The notes: generated by a model not told the origin, from the letters alone. A DNA stretch of 38,846 nucleotides from Zoogloea sp. (GCA_016720685.1 JADKKC010000045.1:1-38846), one strand, 5' to 3'. Shown: positions 8,928-20,027, counted from the first letter of the stretch. Numbers and translations: made by a program.

Positions 8928-8958
8928 TTGCGTCGCTTCGCGGATGATCGGCGATAAT
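8928..8958 (+). promoter_or_regulatory. Possible sigma-70-type promoter for the AI-2E permease/ruvB pair
   Basis: TTGCGT (8928-8933) and GATAAT (8953-8958) are separated by 19 bases, about 30 bases before the permease ATG at 8988. The spacer is longer than the optimal 17, so this is a weak call. Confidence 0.25.
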
Positions 8959-8987
8959 CGTGCCACTCCATTCAAGGCATCTTCCCC

Positions 8988-10051
8988 ATGGCTCCGCGAC
9001 GTACTGCCCAGATGGCTATCACGGCCTTGCTGCTTCTTGGCTGCGCCTTCGTGCTCAGCCCCTTCTTTGCCGCGATCCTGTTTGCCGGGACGGTGTGCAT
9101 CACCACCTGGCCGATGTACCAGATGCTGCACCGCCGCCTGAGCGGGCGCGACAGTCTGGCCGCGATCACCATGACCCTGCTGCTGACCGCCGTGCTGCTG
9201 GTGCCGATGATCGGCCTGGCCACCTCGCTGACCGACGCGGTGATCAACCTCGTCGATTATGTCGGCGTGCTCATCGAGCAATCCGATGGCCGCCCGCCGG
9301 CCTGGCTGAAGGATATTCCGCTGGTCGGGAGCGATATCGACGCCTACCTGCGCAAGCTCACCCACAGCCAGACCGAGATGCGCAAGCTGGCCGCCCAGGG
9401 CATCGAACCGGCGCGCAAGTTTGCCCTCGGCCTGGGGCAGATGCTCGGTCAGGGCCTGCTGCAGATTTCCCTGGTGCTGTTCATCGGCTTCTTTCTCTAC
9501 CGGGACGGGGCGCGCATCTACGCTCAACTCGAAATCGGCGCGGGTCGTCTGGCGGGCGAACTGGGCAACCGGCTGCTGGAGCTTGCGGCCAACACGGTCA
9601 AGGCGGTGATGATCGGCATCGTCGGCACCGCGGCGGCGCAGGCGCTGGTGGCGCTGGTCGGCTTCATGGTGGCCGGCGTGCCGGGCGCGCTGCTGCTGGC
9701 GGCGGGCACCTTCTTTTTGTCGCTGGTGCCGATCGGTCCGCCGCTGCTGTGGGGCGGGGCCGCGTTCTGGCTTTACCAGCAGGGCGAGAACGGCTGGGCG
9801 ATCTTCCTGGTGCTGTGGGGCGTGCTGGCGATCAGCTCGGTGGATAACATCCTCAAGCCCTTCCTGATCAGCCGCACGGCCAGTCTGCCGATTTTGCTGA
9901 TTGCCCTCGGCGCCTTTGGCGGCGTGGTGGCTTTTGGCTTCATCGGCCTGTTCCTCGGGCCCACTTTCCTGGCGCTGGGGCATGCATTGTTCCTTGAATG
10001 GACGGCGGGTCATGTCCAAAACCTGAACAACGAGGTCGTGGATAGCCAGTA

Positions 10052-10052
<1 letters not shown>
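8988..10052 (+). CDS. AI-2E family transporter (PerM-type permease)
   Basis: A 354-residue inner-membrane protein of the AI-2E/PerM family (UPF0118). It shows the usual pattern: two N-terminal membrane helices, a soluble insert (about residues 90-145), then a run of helices with GFFLYRDGARI, VPIGPPLLWGGAAFW and SVDNILKPFLI, the last being the family's most conserved segment. Family members include Na+/H+ antiporters and a quorum-signal exporter, so the substrate here is unknown. Its stop overlaps the ruvB ATG (TAATG), so it is co-translated with ruvB, an arrangement common in betaproteobacteria. Confidence 0.9.
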
Positions 10053-11104
<1,052 letters not shown>

Positions 11105-11137
11105 AGGCAGGCCTGGCCGCCTGAACGCGTGAGGCGG

Positions 11138-11658
11138 TCAGGCGTGGCGGGGTGCGTCCAGTGCCGCCCGCACCCGATCTGCGGTGCTCAGGAAGTCGGA
11201 CTGGTTGTCTTCGTGGAAGGGTTTGAGGCACAGGGCCACGGCCTGGGGGTGATGGTCAGGCCGCCCCGTGCGTCGCGGTCGATCCAGCCCTGCTGGATCA
11301 GGTGGCTGACCTTGCGGCGCACGGTTTCGCGCGGGATGCCGGTGGATGAGCTGATCGAGAAGGCGTTGCAGGGGCGCAGCGGGATATGGTTAGGATCGTC
11401 GCAGAAGCTGGCGGCCAGCGTGGCGGGATCGTCGGGCAGCAGGCCGCTGACGTTGTACATGGCGACTTCGCCAAGCACGATGGGCAGCAGCAGGTCGCCC
11501 TCGAAGGCGGCATACAGCCGCACCAGGTAGCGCAGGTTGTAGCGCGACAGCAGCAAGGCGGCGACGCGCTGCTCGCGCGGTATTTCTGCCACGCTGATAC
11601 CGGTTTTCTGGCCGGCCGAGACAGACTCGGGAGAGTCAGGGGGCAGAGCGGTGGTCAT
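11138..11658 (-). CDS. Winged-helix transcriptional regulator, probable one-base frameshift near its 3' end
   Basis: The ATG at 11658 has GGAG six bases upstream (overlapping a second ATG at 11664), which favours this start. The N-terminal half has helices (REQRVAALLLSRYNLRYLVR...). The C-terminal half has a clear winged HTH: ISSSTGIPRETVRRKVSHLI, then QQGWIDRDARGGLTITP. In the uninterrupted frame the protein ends at 11188 in a low-quality tail. Adding one base to the G5 run at 11245-11249 instead gives a natural ending (AVALCLKPFHEDNQSDFL...) that stops at 11138. I infer a frameshift or a consensus error. It is downstream of rlmI on the same strand. The ligand and targets are unknown; the HTH resembles MarR/Crp-type wings. 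Confidence 0.6.
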
Positions 11659-11680
11659 GTGCATCTCCGTGGAGTATCCC

Positions 11681-11713
11681 GAATGGTAGTTTTGAAACAA
11701 TATTTAACCATTC
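11681..11713. promoter_or_regulatory. 7-bp inverted repeat upstream of the winged-helix regulator
   Basis: GAATGGT (11681-11687) and ACCATTC (11707-11713) form a perfect inverted repeat with 26 bp between arm starts, in an AT-rich patch just upstream of the regulator start. The position suits an autoregulatory operator. Confidence 0.35.
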
Positions 11714-11779
11714 AATGACCAACGAATATACGTCTCCGCTTTGCCGTGCCCCGATAAATCGGCCCCTTCAGGGACTTTG

Positions 11780-12964
11780 TCACACCTGGCAGGCCAGCCC
11801 CTTCAGGTATTCGCCCTCCGGAACGGCCAGGCCGACCGGATGGTCGGGGGCGGCCGACAGGCGGTGCAGGATGCGTGCGTCGATGCCCACGTCCGAGGCG
11901 GCGCTGGCGACGATCTTCTGGAACATTTCGAGCCCGATGCCGCCGGAGCAGGAGTAAGTCATCAGGATGCCGCCGGGGTTGAGCAGGCGGAAGCCGAGCA
12001 GGTTGATGTCCTTGTAGGCGCGGGCGGCCCGTTCGGCGTGGGCGGCGGACGGCGCGAACTTGGGCGGATCAAGGATGATCAGGTCGAACTTGCGGCCTTC
12101 GGCCTTGAGGTTGCGGAGGGCCTGAAAGACGTCGTCCTCGCGCCATTCGGCGCGGCTGGCGTCGAGCTGCGGGTTGAGCGCCATGTTGCGTGCCGCGGTG
12201 CCCAGCGCCGGGCCGGATGAATCGATGGAGATGACGCTGGTGGCGCCGCCGGCCAGCGCCTGCAGCGAGAAGCCGCCGGTGTAGCAAAAGCAGTTGAGCA
12301 CGTCGCGCCCGGCGGCGAGGCGGCCGGTGAGCTGGCGGTTTTCACGCTGGTCGAGGTAAAAGCCGGTTTTATGGCCGCCGGCCACGTCCACTTCCATGCG
12401 CACGCCGTTTTCGACGATGGTGAGCGATTCGGGCATTTCGCCGTAAACCAGGCCGGTTACCGGCCCGAGACCTTCGAGCTTGCGCACGTCCGAATCCGAA
12501 CGCTCGTACACGGCGCTGCAGCCGGTGGCCTGGACCAGCCCGGCGACGATGGCGTCGCGCCACTTGTCGGCGCCGGCGCTGGTGAGCTGTACCACCACCA
12601 TCGCGCCGTAGCGGTCGGCGATCACGCCGGGCAAGCCGTCGGATTCGCCATGAATCAGGCGCACGCCATCCTGCCCGGCCAGCCACGGATGGCTGGCCCG
12701 TCGCGCCACCGAGGCGGCCACCGCACGCTTGATGAAGGCGTGGTCGATGGACTGTTCGGGATCGAAACTCCACACCCGCGCGCGAATCTGCGATTCGGGC
12801 GACCACGCGGCCCGCGCCAGCGGCTTGCCGCGCGAGTCCATCACCAGCACGGTATCTCCCGCCCGCGCCCGACCCTCCAGCCGGTCGACGGAGCCGGCGA
12901 AAATCCAGGGGTGACGACGAAGCACGGACCGGTCATTGCCGGATTTGAGAATCAGATCTGCCAT
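11780..12964 (-). CDS. rlmI: Class I SAM-dependent 23S rRNA (cytosine-5) methyltransferase, RlmI/YccW family
   Basis: A 394-residue methyltransferase. An N-terminal PUA domain (about residues 1-75, ILKSGNDRSVLRRHPWIFAG) is followed by an EEHEE-like linker and a Rossmann methyltransferase domain. Motifs include the SAM-binding NCFCYTGGFSLQALAGGA, the acidic SIDSS after beta-2, DLIILDPPKF (motif IV) and TYSCSGG (motif VI). E. coli RlmI modifies C1962 of 23S rRNA; the same role is inferred. It lies upstream of the regulator gene on the same strand, with a 122-bp gap to DUF484. Confidence 0.9.
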   Translation of the reverse strand: MADLILKSGNDRSVLRRHPWIFAGSVDRLEGRARAGDTVLVMDSRGKPLARAAWSPESQIRARVWSFDPEQSIDHAFIKRAVAASVARRASHPWLAGQDGVRLIHGESDGLPGVIADRYGAMVVVQLTSAGADKWRDAIVAGLVQATGCSAVYERSDSDVRKLEGLGPVTGLVYGEMPESLTIVENGVRMEVDVAGGHKTGFYLDQRENRQLTGRLAAGRDVLNCFCYTGGFSLQALAGGATSVISIDSSGPALGTAARNMALNPQLDASRAEWREDDVFQALRNLKAEGRKFDLIILDPPKFAPSAAHAERAARAYKDINLLGFRLLNPGGILMTYSCSGGIGLEMFQKIVASAASDVGIDARILHRLSAAPDHPVGLAVPEGEYLKGLACQV

Positions 12965-13086
12965 GGTGGGAGCGGGGAGGAGAAAGTGAAAAAGAGGAAA
13001 ACCCGGAAAGCGAGCCTCGGGCGGCCCGGGGGGAGGGCGGGAAGCGCCGCTGCGGGATCGGGCCGCGCCGTGGCGCTACCCGCCCC

Positions 13087-13737
13087 TTAGCCCAACTGGC
13101 GGCGGAGGGCGCAAGAAACCATCTCGCCGATGCGGTTGACATAAAGCGTGCCCATCGCCGGGTAGAAGCGTTCCGGGTCTTCGCTGCCCAAGGCCAGCAG
13201 GCCGAAGGTTTTTTCGTCGTGGCGCAGGGGCACCAGCGACACCGAGCGAACCTGCCGGCCGGCGGGGCCGAACCAGTTGTTGATTTCGCGCGGGCCGGCG
13301 GGGCCGCAGTAGGGCTGGATCAGGTCACCGGTGAAGAAGCGGACTTCCTCGCCGACGGGCAGGAATTCCGGCCCGCTGCGCGACAGCACGCTGTTCCAGA
13401 CGCGGAAGGCCACGTGGGGCACGCTGAAGTCTTCCTGCAAATGGGTGTAGATGGCCCGGCGGATCGATTCGAAATCTTCGGCTTCCAGCAAGGACAGTGC
13501 AAAACGGTGCACCTTGTCGCCGATGGCGTCGTTTTCTTCGCCGAATTCGAGGAGTTCGGCGAACTTGTTTTCAAGCTGGGCGATCCGCTCCCGCAGGGCG
13601 ATCAGCTGGCGTTCGGTGAGCGAGATGGCCTGGCCGTTGTGCGGGTGGGTCACCGTCAGGTCGGTCAGCAGGGTCGAGTTGTCGTCGAAGAATTCGGGAT
13701 TGGCCTGCAGGAACTGGATGACGTCGGAAGCATTCAT
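13087..13737 (-). CDS. DUF484 family protein (GAF-like)
   Basis: A 216-residue protein starting MNASDVIQFLQANPEFF, the classical DUF484 N-terminus. A coiled-coil stretch (RQLIALRERIAQLENKFAEL, about residues 42-61) is followed by a GAF-like domain with WFGPAGRQVRSVSLVPL and LGSEDPERFYPAMGT. In many proteobacteria this gene sits between dapF and xerC. Here dapF precedes it on the same strand by 38 bp, but no xerC follows; rlmI does. The biochemical role is unknown. Confidence 0.9.
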   Translation of the reverse strand: MNASDVIQFLQANPEFFDDNSTLLTDLTVTHPHNGQAISLTERQLIALRERIAQLENKFAELLEFGEENDAIGDKVHRFALSLLEAEDFESIRRAIYTHLQEDFSVPHVAFRVWNSVLSRSGPEFLPVGEEVRFFTGDLIQPYCGPAGPREINNWFGPAGRQVRSVSLVPLRHDEKTFGLLALGSEDPERFYPAMGTLYVNRIGEMVSCALRRQLG

Positions 13738-13775
13738 GGCGTGGGCCGGGCTGGATCGGGTGAGAACGGATGAAA

Positions 13776-14615
13776 TTACGGAAGCGTGAGTTCGCCGGCA
13801 AAGACGGTGACGGCCGGGCCGGTCATCAGCACCGGGCTGCCGACGCCGTTCCAGGCGATGCTGAGTGCGCCGCCGCGGGTTTCGACGGTGACCGGCGAGG
13901 CGATCAGTTCGCGCAGGATGCCGGCCACCACGGCCGCGCAAGCGCCGGTGCCGCAGGCCAGGGTCTCGCCGGCGCCGCGCTCGAACACGCGCAGGCGCAC
14001 CCGGTGTTCATCCACGATCTGCAGGAAGCCCGCATTGACCCGCGCCGGAAAGCGCGGATGGTGCTCGATCAGCGGGCCCTGTTCGGCCACCGGGGCGGTA
14101 TCCACGTTGGCCACCACCTGCACGGCGTGGGGGTTGCCCATGCTGACCGCGGTGATCGCCACCGTGGTGCCGGCTACCTCCAGCGGCTGCACGTACGCGT
14201 CGGAATCGCTGATGAAGGGCACGTCGGCGGGTTTGAGCACCGGTACGCCCATGTCGACGGTTACATTGCCGTCGGCTTCGAGGCGCGGGGTGATGATGCC
14301 TTTTTTGGTCTTGACGCGGATTTCGCGCTTGTCGGTGAGGCCCTGGTCGAACACGAAGCGGGCGAAGCAGCGGGCGCCGTTGCCGCATTGTTCGACTTCG
14401 CCACCGTCGGCGTTGAAGATGCGGTAGCGAAAATCCACGCCGGGCGTCTGAGACTTTTCGACGACCAGCAACTGGTCGAAGCCGATGCCGAAGTGGCGGT
14501 CGCCGAGGTAGCAAACCAGGGCTTCGGTGAGATTGATGTTCTGGCGAACGGCATCGATCATCACGAAATCGTTGCCAAGGCCATGCATTTTGGTAAAGGC
14601 GAGCTTCTGGCTCAT
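13776..14615 (-). CDS. dapF: Diaminopimelate epimerase
   Basis: A 279-residue DapF, converting LL- to meso-diaminopimelate for lysine and peptidoglycan synthesis. Both halves of the pseudo-symmetric fold are present. The first catalytic Cys is in NADGGEVEQCGNGARCF and the second in LACGTGACAA. The N-terminus (FTKMHGLGNDFVMID) is canonical. The start ATG at 14615 overlaps the stop of the CoA-binding gene (ATGA), so dapF is coupled to it. It is followed by DUF484, as in many relatives. Confidence 0.97.
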   Translation of the reverse strand: MSQKLAFTKMHGLGNDFVMIDAVRQNINLTEALVCYLGDRHFGIGFDQLLVVEKSQTPGVDFRYRIFNADGGEVEQCGNGARCFARFVFDQGLTDKREIRVKTKKGIITPRLEADGNVTVDMGVPVLKPADVPFISDSDAYVQPLEVAGTTVAITAVSMGNPHAVQVVANVDTAPVAEQGPLIEHHPRFPARVNAGFLQIVDEHRVRLRVFERGAGETLACGTGACAAVVAGILRELIASPVTVETRGGALSIAWNGVGSPVLMTGPAVTVFAGELTLP

Positions 14616-15025
14616 GCGATAAAATCCATGTAATCCCGCCATATGCAGCGGTCCATCACCACGGTGATGCCTGCCGCCAGCGCACGTGCGGCGGCGGCCT
14701 CGTCGATCACCCCGTCCTGCAGCCAGATGCGCTTCACGCCCAGGGCGATGCATTCGTCCACGATCGGGCCGACTTCGGCGGATGCACGAAAAACATCCAC
14801 AAGATCGGGCACGAAGGGCATGTCCGAAAGCCGCGCGTAGGCTTTTTCACCAAGCACTTCGGAAACCGCCGGGCGAACCGGTACGATGCGATACCCGAAG
14901 CCTTGCATCGAGCGCGAAACCCGGTAGCTCGGGCGCTCGGCGCGCGGCGACAGGCCGACGACGGCGATGGTCTTGACCGCCTGCAGCAGGCTGCGGATCT
15001 GGTCGGGAGAGGGATTGGTAAACAT
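14612..15025 (-). CDS. CoA-binding domain protein (YccU-like)
   Basis: A 137-residue single-domain Rossmann protein of the CoA_binding_2 family. The N-terminal TIAVVGLSPRAERPSY carries the family G-x-S nucleotide-binding loop. A GYRIVPVRP strand follows, then the C-terminal KRIWLQDGVIDEAAAARALA and MDRCIWRDY (with the conserved Cys). It resembles the CoA-binding half of succinyl-CoA synthetase alpha without the catalytic part. It is the first gene of the coupled minus-strand group with dapF. The role is unknown. Confidence 0.88.
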   Translation of the reverse strand: MFTNPSPDQIRSLLQAVKTIAVVGLSPRAERPSYRVSRSMQGFGYRIVPVRPAVSEVLGEKAYARLSDMPFVPDLVDVFRASAEVGPIVDECIALGVKRIWLQDGVIDEAAAARALAAGITVVMDRCIWRDYMDFIA

Positions 15026-15108
15026 GGGCGGATTCTACCGGATTGGTGGGGCGCCGAAAGCGTGCGGGCTGCCACAAGCGGCCTGGCAGGCAAACATTGG
15101 AGAGCGGG

Positions 15109-16941
15109 ATGGAGCGGAGCGCGCGACCGGGTGTCGTGAGAAGAATGGTGTCGGGCGTCTGGCGGGCCGTGGACCGCCTGCGGCAGCTCAGTCTCAACCT
15201 GCTGTTCATCGCCGTGGTGGTGTTTCTCCTGGCGGGCTGGTGGGCCAGCCGGCCGGCGCCACTGCCCACCGATGCGGCGCTGCTGGTGGCCCCCAACGGC
15301 AACCTGGTCGAGCAGCGCAGCGCCAAGAGCCCGATCAGCCTGATCCAGGGTGGCGAGGGCATTCACCAGGTGCTGCTGCGCGACGTGATCGACGCGATCC
15401 ACGCCGCCGCCACCGATCCGCACATCAAGGCGCTGGTCGTTGAAACCGACGGCATGTCGGGTGCAGGCCTCTCCAAGTTGCAGGAGGTGGCCGCCGCCAT
15501 TGTCGAGTTTCGCAAAACTGGCAAAAAGGTTTATGCCTGGGGCAAGCATTACAACCAGGCCCAGTACTACCTCGCCGCGCACGCCGACGAAGTGTTCGTG
15601 AACCCCGACGGCTATGTATTGATAAACGGTTTCGGGCGCTTTCCCACTTACTTCAAGGGCCTGTTCGACCAGGTTGGCGTGAAGATGCAGGTTTTCCGCG
15701 TCGGCACCTATAAATCCTTCGTCGAGCCCTACACCCGCAGCGACATGTCGCCCGAGGACCGCGAGGCCACCAAAATTTACCTTGATGCCGCATGGCAGGC
15801 TTACCAGGCCGGTATCAATGCCGCCCGCCCGAAAGCCGGCGGAAGCTTTGCCCGTTACGTGAGCGAAGCCCCCGAGCTGCTCGCCGCGGCCGGTGGCGAT
15901 GCCGCCAACATGGCCCTCACAGCCGGTTTTGTCGATGCGATCAAGACCGCCGACGAATGGCGCGAATACCTCCGCGAGAAGCTGGGCGCCGGTGCCGAGG
16001 GCAAGGGCTACAAGCATGTGGACCTCGGCGCCTACGTGGATCGCCTGCGCGAAGAGGCGCCCCATCCGGCCGCCAAGGTCGGCGTGGTCGTCGCCCAGGG
16101 CAGCATCGTCGATGGCGAACAGCCGGCCGGCGTGATTGGCGGTGACACCGTGGCCAGCCTGATCCGCCAGGCCCGCGAGGACGACGCGATCAAGGCGGTC
16201 GTGCTGCGGGTCGACAGCCCCGGTGGCAGCGCCACCGCGTCCGAGGTGATTCGCCGCGAACTCGAACTGACCCGCCAGGCAGGCAAGACGGTGGTCGTGT
16301 CGATGGGTTCGGTGGCGGCATCGGGCGGCTACTGGATCAGCATGGCGGCCGACGAAGTGTGGGCCAGCCCGACCACCATCACCGGTTCGATCGGCATTTT
16401 TGCGATGCTGCCCGACCTCTCCGGCCCGATGGACAAGCTCGGCCTGACCGTTGATGGCATCGGCACCACGCCGCTGTCCGGCGGGCTCGACCTGCGCCGG
16501 CCGGTCGATCCGCAGGTGGCCAATGTGCTGCAGCAGACCATCGAATACGGCTACCGGCGTTTTCTGGCGGTGGTGGGCACGGCGCGCAAGATGAGCCCCG
16601 AAGCGGTGGACGAGGTGGCCCAGGGCCGCGTCTGGCTGGGGAGTCAGGCGAAGGAAAAAGGCTTGGTGGACAAGCTCGGCGGGCTGGACGCCGCCCTCAA
16701 GTCGGCAGCGGCCCGCGCCGGGCTCACCGATTACGACGTGGTCTACGTTGAAAAGCCGATGTCGCCCCGCGACCAGCTGCTGGCCCGCCTGCTCGACAAC
16801 GGCGACGAGCCCGACGGCACCCAGCCCCGGCCCTCGCTGGTGGAAACCACGCTGGCCCGTCTGCGCAGCGAGCTGCAGGCGCTGGCCCTGTGGAACGACC
16901 CGGGGCACATGTATCTGCATTGCCTGTGCGAGGCGCCCTGA
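15109..16941 (+). CDS. sppA: Signal peptide peptidase SppA, 67-kDa type
   Basis: A 610-residue protein with a tandem duplicated S49 protease domain like E. coli SppA (618 aa), which degrades cleaved signal peptides at the periplasmic face of the inner membrane. One N-terminal membrane anchor spans about residues 28-47 (LSLNLLFIAVVVFLLAGWW). The general-base Lys is in GTYKSFVEPYTR (about residue 200). The Ser nucleophile is in SMGSVAASGGYWIS (about residue 404). The ATG at 15109 is chosen because GGAG precedes it at normal spacing and an earlier ATG at 15043 adds an unlikely Arg-rich tail. Confidence 0.95.
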   Translation: MERSARPGVVRRMVSGVWRAVDRLRQLSLNLLFIAVVVFLLAGWWASRPAPLPTDAALLVAPNGNLVEQRSAKSPISLIQGGEGIHQVLLRDVIDAIHAAATDPHIKALVVETDGMSGAGLSKLQEVAAAIVEFRKTGKKVYAWGKHYNQAQYYLAAHADEVFVNPDGYVLINGFGRFPTYFKGLFDQVGVKMQVFRVGTYKSFVEPYTRSDMSPEDREATKIYLDAAWQAYQAGINAARPKAGGSFARYVSEAPELLAAAGGDAANMALTAGFVDAIKTADEWREYLREKLGAGAEGKGYKHVDLGAYVDRLREEAPHPAAKVGVVVAQGSIVDGEQPAGVIGGDTVASLIRQAREDDAIKAVVLRVDSPGGSATASEVIRRELELTRQAGKTVVVSMGSVAASGGYWISMAADEVWASPTTITGSIGIFAMLPDLSGPMDKLGLTVDGIGTTPLSGGLDLRRPVDPQVANVLQQTIEYGYRRFLAVVGTARKMSPEAVDEVAQGRVWLGSQAKEKGLVDKLGGLDAALKSAAARAGLTDYDVVYVEKPMSPRDQLLARLLDNGDEPDGTQPRPSLVETTLARLRSELQALALWNDPGHMYLHCLCEAP

Positions 16942-17234
16942 GGGCAACGATGCCGGAGTGTGGGCTGACCAGGCTCCGGCAAAACAGTCGCCCCGGCGCG
17001 AGCTTCTCGACCGCTACGAACGCGAGCTGACAGCCGCCACGCGGGGGCAGGATTGCCGCGGCGTCTTGTCGGAGGCAATGCAAGCGCAGCCCCGGGGTGG
17101 AACCCTCATTTGAGTCGTGGCCCCTGTAAACGGGATGTCACCGGATCGTCCCGGATCGGCAATCTCCCGGTCACCCGGAAGCAACGAGGGGTGGCGATAC
17201 TCGGCGCCTTCCGTCTTCCGTGCAGGGTGTTCCC
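16942..17234. other. Intergenic region between sppA and the cpdB-like gene, no gene found
   Basis: 293 bases without a convincing coding region. A perfect hairpin TGCCGGAG/CTCCGGCA spans 16951-16981, just after sppA, but no T-run follows on either strand. The remainder is GC-rich and probably holds the cpdB-like promoter. No riboswitch class was recognised. Confidence 0.5.
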
Positions 17235-19264
17235 ATGTCTCGTTCGCGAATCAGTCTTGCGCTTGGCGCCGTTGTCGCCGGCTGTGCACTTTCCGGTTGT
17301 GGCAGCGGCGGGAGCGATGCCTCACGCGTACCCGCGGGCACGACTGCCACGCTGGCCCTGCTGGAGACCACCGATCTCCACACCAACGTGATGAGCTACG
17401 ACTACTTCAAGCTCGCCGAGGACAAGTCTCTCGGTTTCGAGCGCACCGCGACGCTCATTGCCGAGGCCCGCAAGGAGTTTCCCAACACCTTGCTGCTCGA
17501 CAACGGCGACACCATCCAGGGCACGGCCCTGTCGGACTACCAGGCCCTCGTCAAACCGCTCGCCTGCACTGAAACCCTGGCGATGTACAAGGTCATGAAC
17601 CTGGCGGGCTACGCGGGTGGCGGTATCGGCAACCACGAGTTCAACTATGGCCTGCCCTTTCTCAGCCAGGTCACCGGCAATCGCTTCAGCGTCGGCAGCA
17701 TGGCGGAACCTGCTGCGCAGCCGACCTGCAAGGGCCCGAATTTCCCCCTCGTACTTGCCAACGTCCTGAGCGTCAAGACCGGGCAGCCGCTGTTCCAGCC
17801 CTACGCCATCATCGACAAGACGGTCACTGCGACCGGACCGGACGGCAAGGCCGTCAGCGGCACCGTCAAGGTCGGCATCATCGGCTTTACGCCGCCGACC
17901 ATCATGAGCTGGGACAAGCGCTGGCTCGACGGACAGGTCTTCACCACGGGCCTCAAAGAGGCTGCGGAAAAGTACGTGCCCGAAATGCGTGCCAAGGGCG
18001 CCGATCTGGTTGTGGTGATTTCCCACGGCGGCCTCGACAACAGCACCTACACACCCACCATGGAGAACGGCAGCTACCACCTCTCCACCGTCCCCGGCGT
18101 GGATGCCATGCTGATCGGGCACTCGCATCAGGTCTTCCCCAACGCCACCAGTACTGTCGCCCAGTTCAAGCTCCCCGGCGTGGACAAGGTAGCCGGCACC
18201 GTGAACGGTGTGCCCACCGTGATGGCCAACTACTGGGGCAAGCACCTGGGCGTGATCAAGTTCGGTTTGAGCTTCGATGGCGCCAAGTGGGTTATCGACA
18301 AGACGAAAACCGTCGTCCAGGCCCGTTCGGCCCAGAACGCCGACAAGACCTACGTCGCCGTCGCTCCGGAAATCTCCGCCGCCGTCGCGGCCGAGCACCA
18401 GGCCACCATCGACTACGTCAAGACGCCGATCGGCAGCACTGATTTCCAGATGTCCAGCTACTTTGCCGACGTAGGCGAAGTTGGCGCCATCGAATGGTCA
18501 ACCAGGCCCAGGCCGACTACGTCGCCCGATACGTGGCGGCCAACCTGCCCCAGTACGCCAGCCTGCCGGTCCTGTCGGTGAGTGCCCCGTTCAAGAGCGG
18601 CTTTGCCGGCGGCTCCGACTACACCGACGTGGCCCAAGGCAGCCTGGCGATCAACAACGCGGCCGACCTCTACCTTTATCCCAACACCGTCCATGCGGTG
18701 AAAGTGACCGGCGCCGACATAAAGAACTGGCTCGAAACCGCTGCCAGGCGTTTCAACCGGATCGACCCGACACAAACCGCCCAACAGGAACTCGTCGGCG
18801 GCTTCCCAGGCTATAACTTCGACGTTTTCTCCAGCCCCGACATCAAGTACGAGATCGACGTGACCCAGCCGACCGGCAGCAGGATCGTCAATCTCAGCTA
18901 CAAGGGCGCGGCCATCGATCCGGCCAGGGAGTTCATTGTCGCCACCAACAACTACCGCGCCAGCGGCGGCGGCAGTTTCCCCGGCCTGGACGGGAGCAAG
19001 ACCATCTACGCCTCGCCCGACGCCAACCGCGACGTGCTGATCCAGTACATCAAGACGCTGAAAAACGTGACCCGTGCCGCCAATGGCTCGGACCGCAGCT
19101 GGAGCTTCCGCAAGGTGGCGACTGCCGGTCCGGTGGTCTTCCATTCTGCCCAGGGCAAGCTGGCCCTCGCCCAGGCGGCGGGGATTGGCGGTGTTTCCGT
19201 CGTGCAGGCCGATGACGGCAGCGGAAAGAGCCTGGCGCTCTATGCGATCGATCTTTCCAGGTAA
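17235..19264 (+). pseudogene. CpdB-like 2',3'-cyclic-nucleotide phosphodiesterase/5'-nucleotidase lipoprotein, frameshifted
   Basis: The ATG at 17235 gives a lipoprotein signal peptide with lipobox LSGC (Cys22). The calcineurin-like metallophosphatase domain shows LLETTDLHTN, LDNGDTIQGT, GNHEFNYG, VVVISHGG and IGHSHQVF, all metal ligands in family order. The frame is lost at about 18493, where GCC ATC GA(A)ATGG needs one more A. The downstream frame continues directly as VNQAQADYVARYVA, the start of the 5_nucleotid_C substrate domain, ending at 19264. The restored length is about 676 residues, normal for CpdB. It would act in the outer periplasm in nucleotide scavenging. Whether the indel is real or a consensus error is undecided. 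Confidence 0.85.
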
Positions 19265-20012
19265 GCGCAACCCGAAGCGGCTCGCCGCCGCGCTGCTGTC
19301 CGCTGCGATGGCGGTGGGCGGCGTCGCCTGGGCAACCCACGTCGGACAGGCCGGCGGCCTGCCCGACGATCCGCTGCAACTGCAGGTGCTGGCCGGAGCA
19401 GGGCGGCAGGATAAGGCTCTCGCCAGGCTGGAAAGCCTCGCCGGAGACGGCGCGCCCGTCGCGCAGCGGGTTCTGGGTGAAGTGTTGCTGAGTCGTGGTG
19501 AGCAGGCCACCGCCGCTGCCGGCTGGCTGAGGCGGGCCGCCGAAGGTGGCGATACCGCAGCCGCTTTCGTGCTTGGAAAGCTCTATCTGAACGGTGCGCC
19601 GGGCGTCGCAAGGGATGCGCCGCAGGGTGCCGCGTGGCTCGGTGTCGCCGCGCGTGCGGGCCATGCCGGAGCGGCCTATCACCTGGGGATCGCTTATCGC
19701 AACGGTTATGGCGTGGATGCCAGCGATGTGGAGGCGGCGCGCTGGCTTGCCGCGTCCGCCGAACGCGGTGTTCCGGCGGCGCTCTTCATGCTGGCCAACG
19801 CCTATCGGGAAGGCGCCGGCGTGCCCCGCAACGAGGGCGAGGCCATGAGGCTATATGCCGAAGCGGCGGAACTGGAACACCCTGAAGCCATCCAGACTCT
19901 CGCCATGGCTTACCGCAACGGAGAACTCGGCTTGGCGCCGGACGAGGCCGAGGCTCGCCATTACGTGATGGAAACCGCCCACGCGCTCAAGCATCCGGCG
20001 CTGAAGCCCTGA
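19242..20012 (+). CDS. Sel1-repeat (TPR-like) protein with signal anchor
   Basis: A 256-residue protein starting at the ATG at 19242, inside the end of the cpdB-like gene (23-bp overlap in another frame). The N-terminal region is basic then hydrophobic (KRLAAALLSAAMAVGGVAWA), an export signal or anchor. The rest consists of Sel1-like repeats with the typical A-x2-LG-x4-NG-x-GV pattern (HLGIAYRNGYGVDASDVEAA, LANAYREGAGVPRNEGEA). Such proteins are solenoid scaffolds. It is probably co-transcribed with the nucleotidase. No enzyme motif was seen. Confidence 0.8.
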   Translation: MRSIFPGKRNPKRLAAALLSAAMAVGGVAWATHVGQAGGLPDDPLQLQVLAGAGRQDKALARLESLAGDGAPVAQRVLGEVLLSRGEQATAAAGWLRRAAEGGDTAAAFVLGKLYLNGAPGVARDAPQGAAWLGVAARAGHAGAAYHLGIAYRNGYGVDASDVEAARWLAASAERGVPAALFMLANAYREGAGVPRNEGEAMRLYAEAAELEHPEAIQTLAMAYRNGELGLAPDEAEARHYVMETAHALKHPALKP

Positions 20013-20027
20013 AGCGCGGGGCCGGCA

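Noticed and set aside
14734..16947. 737-codon open frame antisense to sppA
   Set aside because: Shadow of sppA, with no recognisable domain.
16951..16981. Hairpin after sppA considered as a terminator
   Set aside because: Perfect 8-bp stem but no T-run on either strand.
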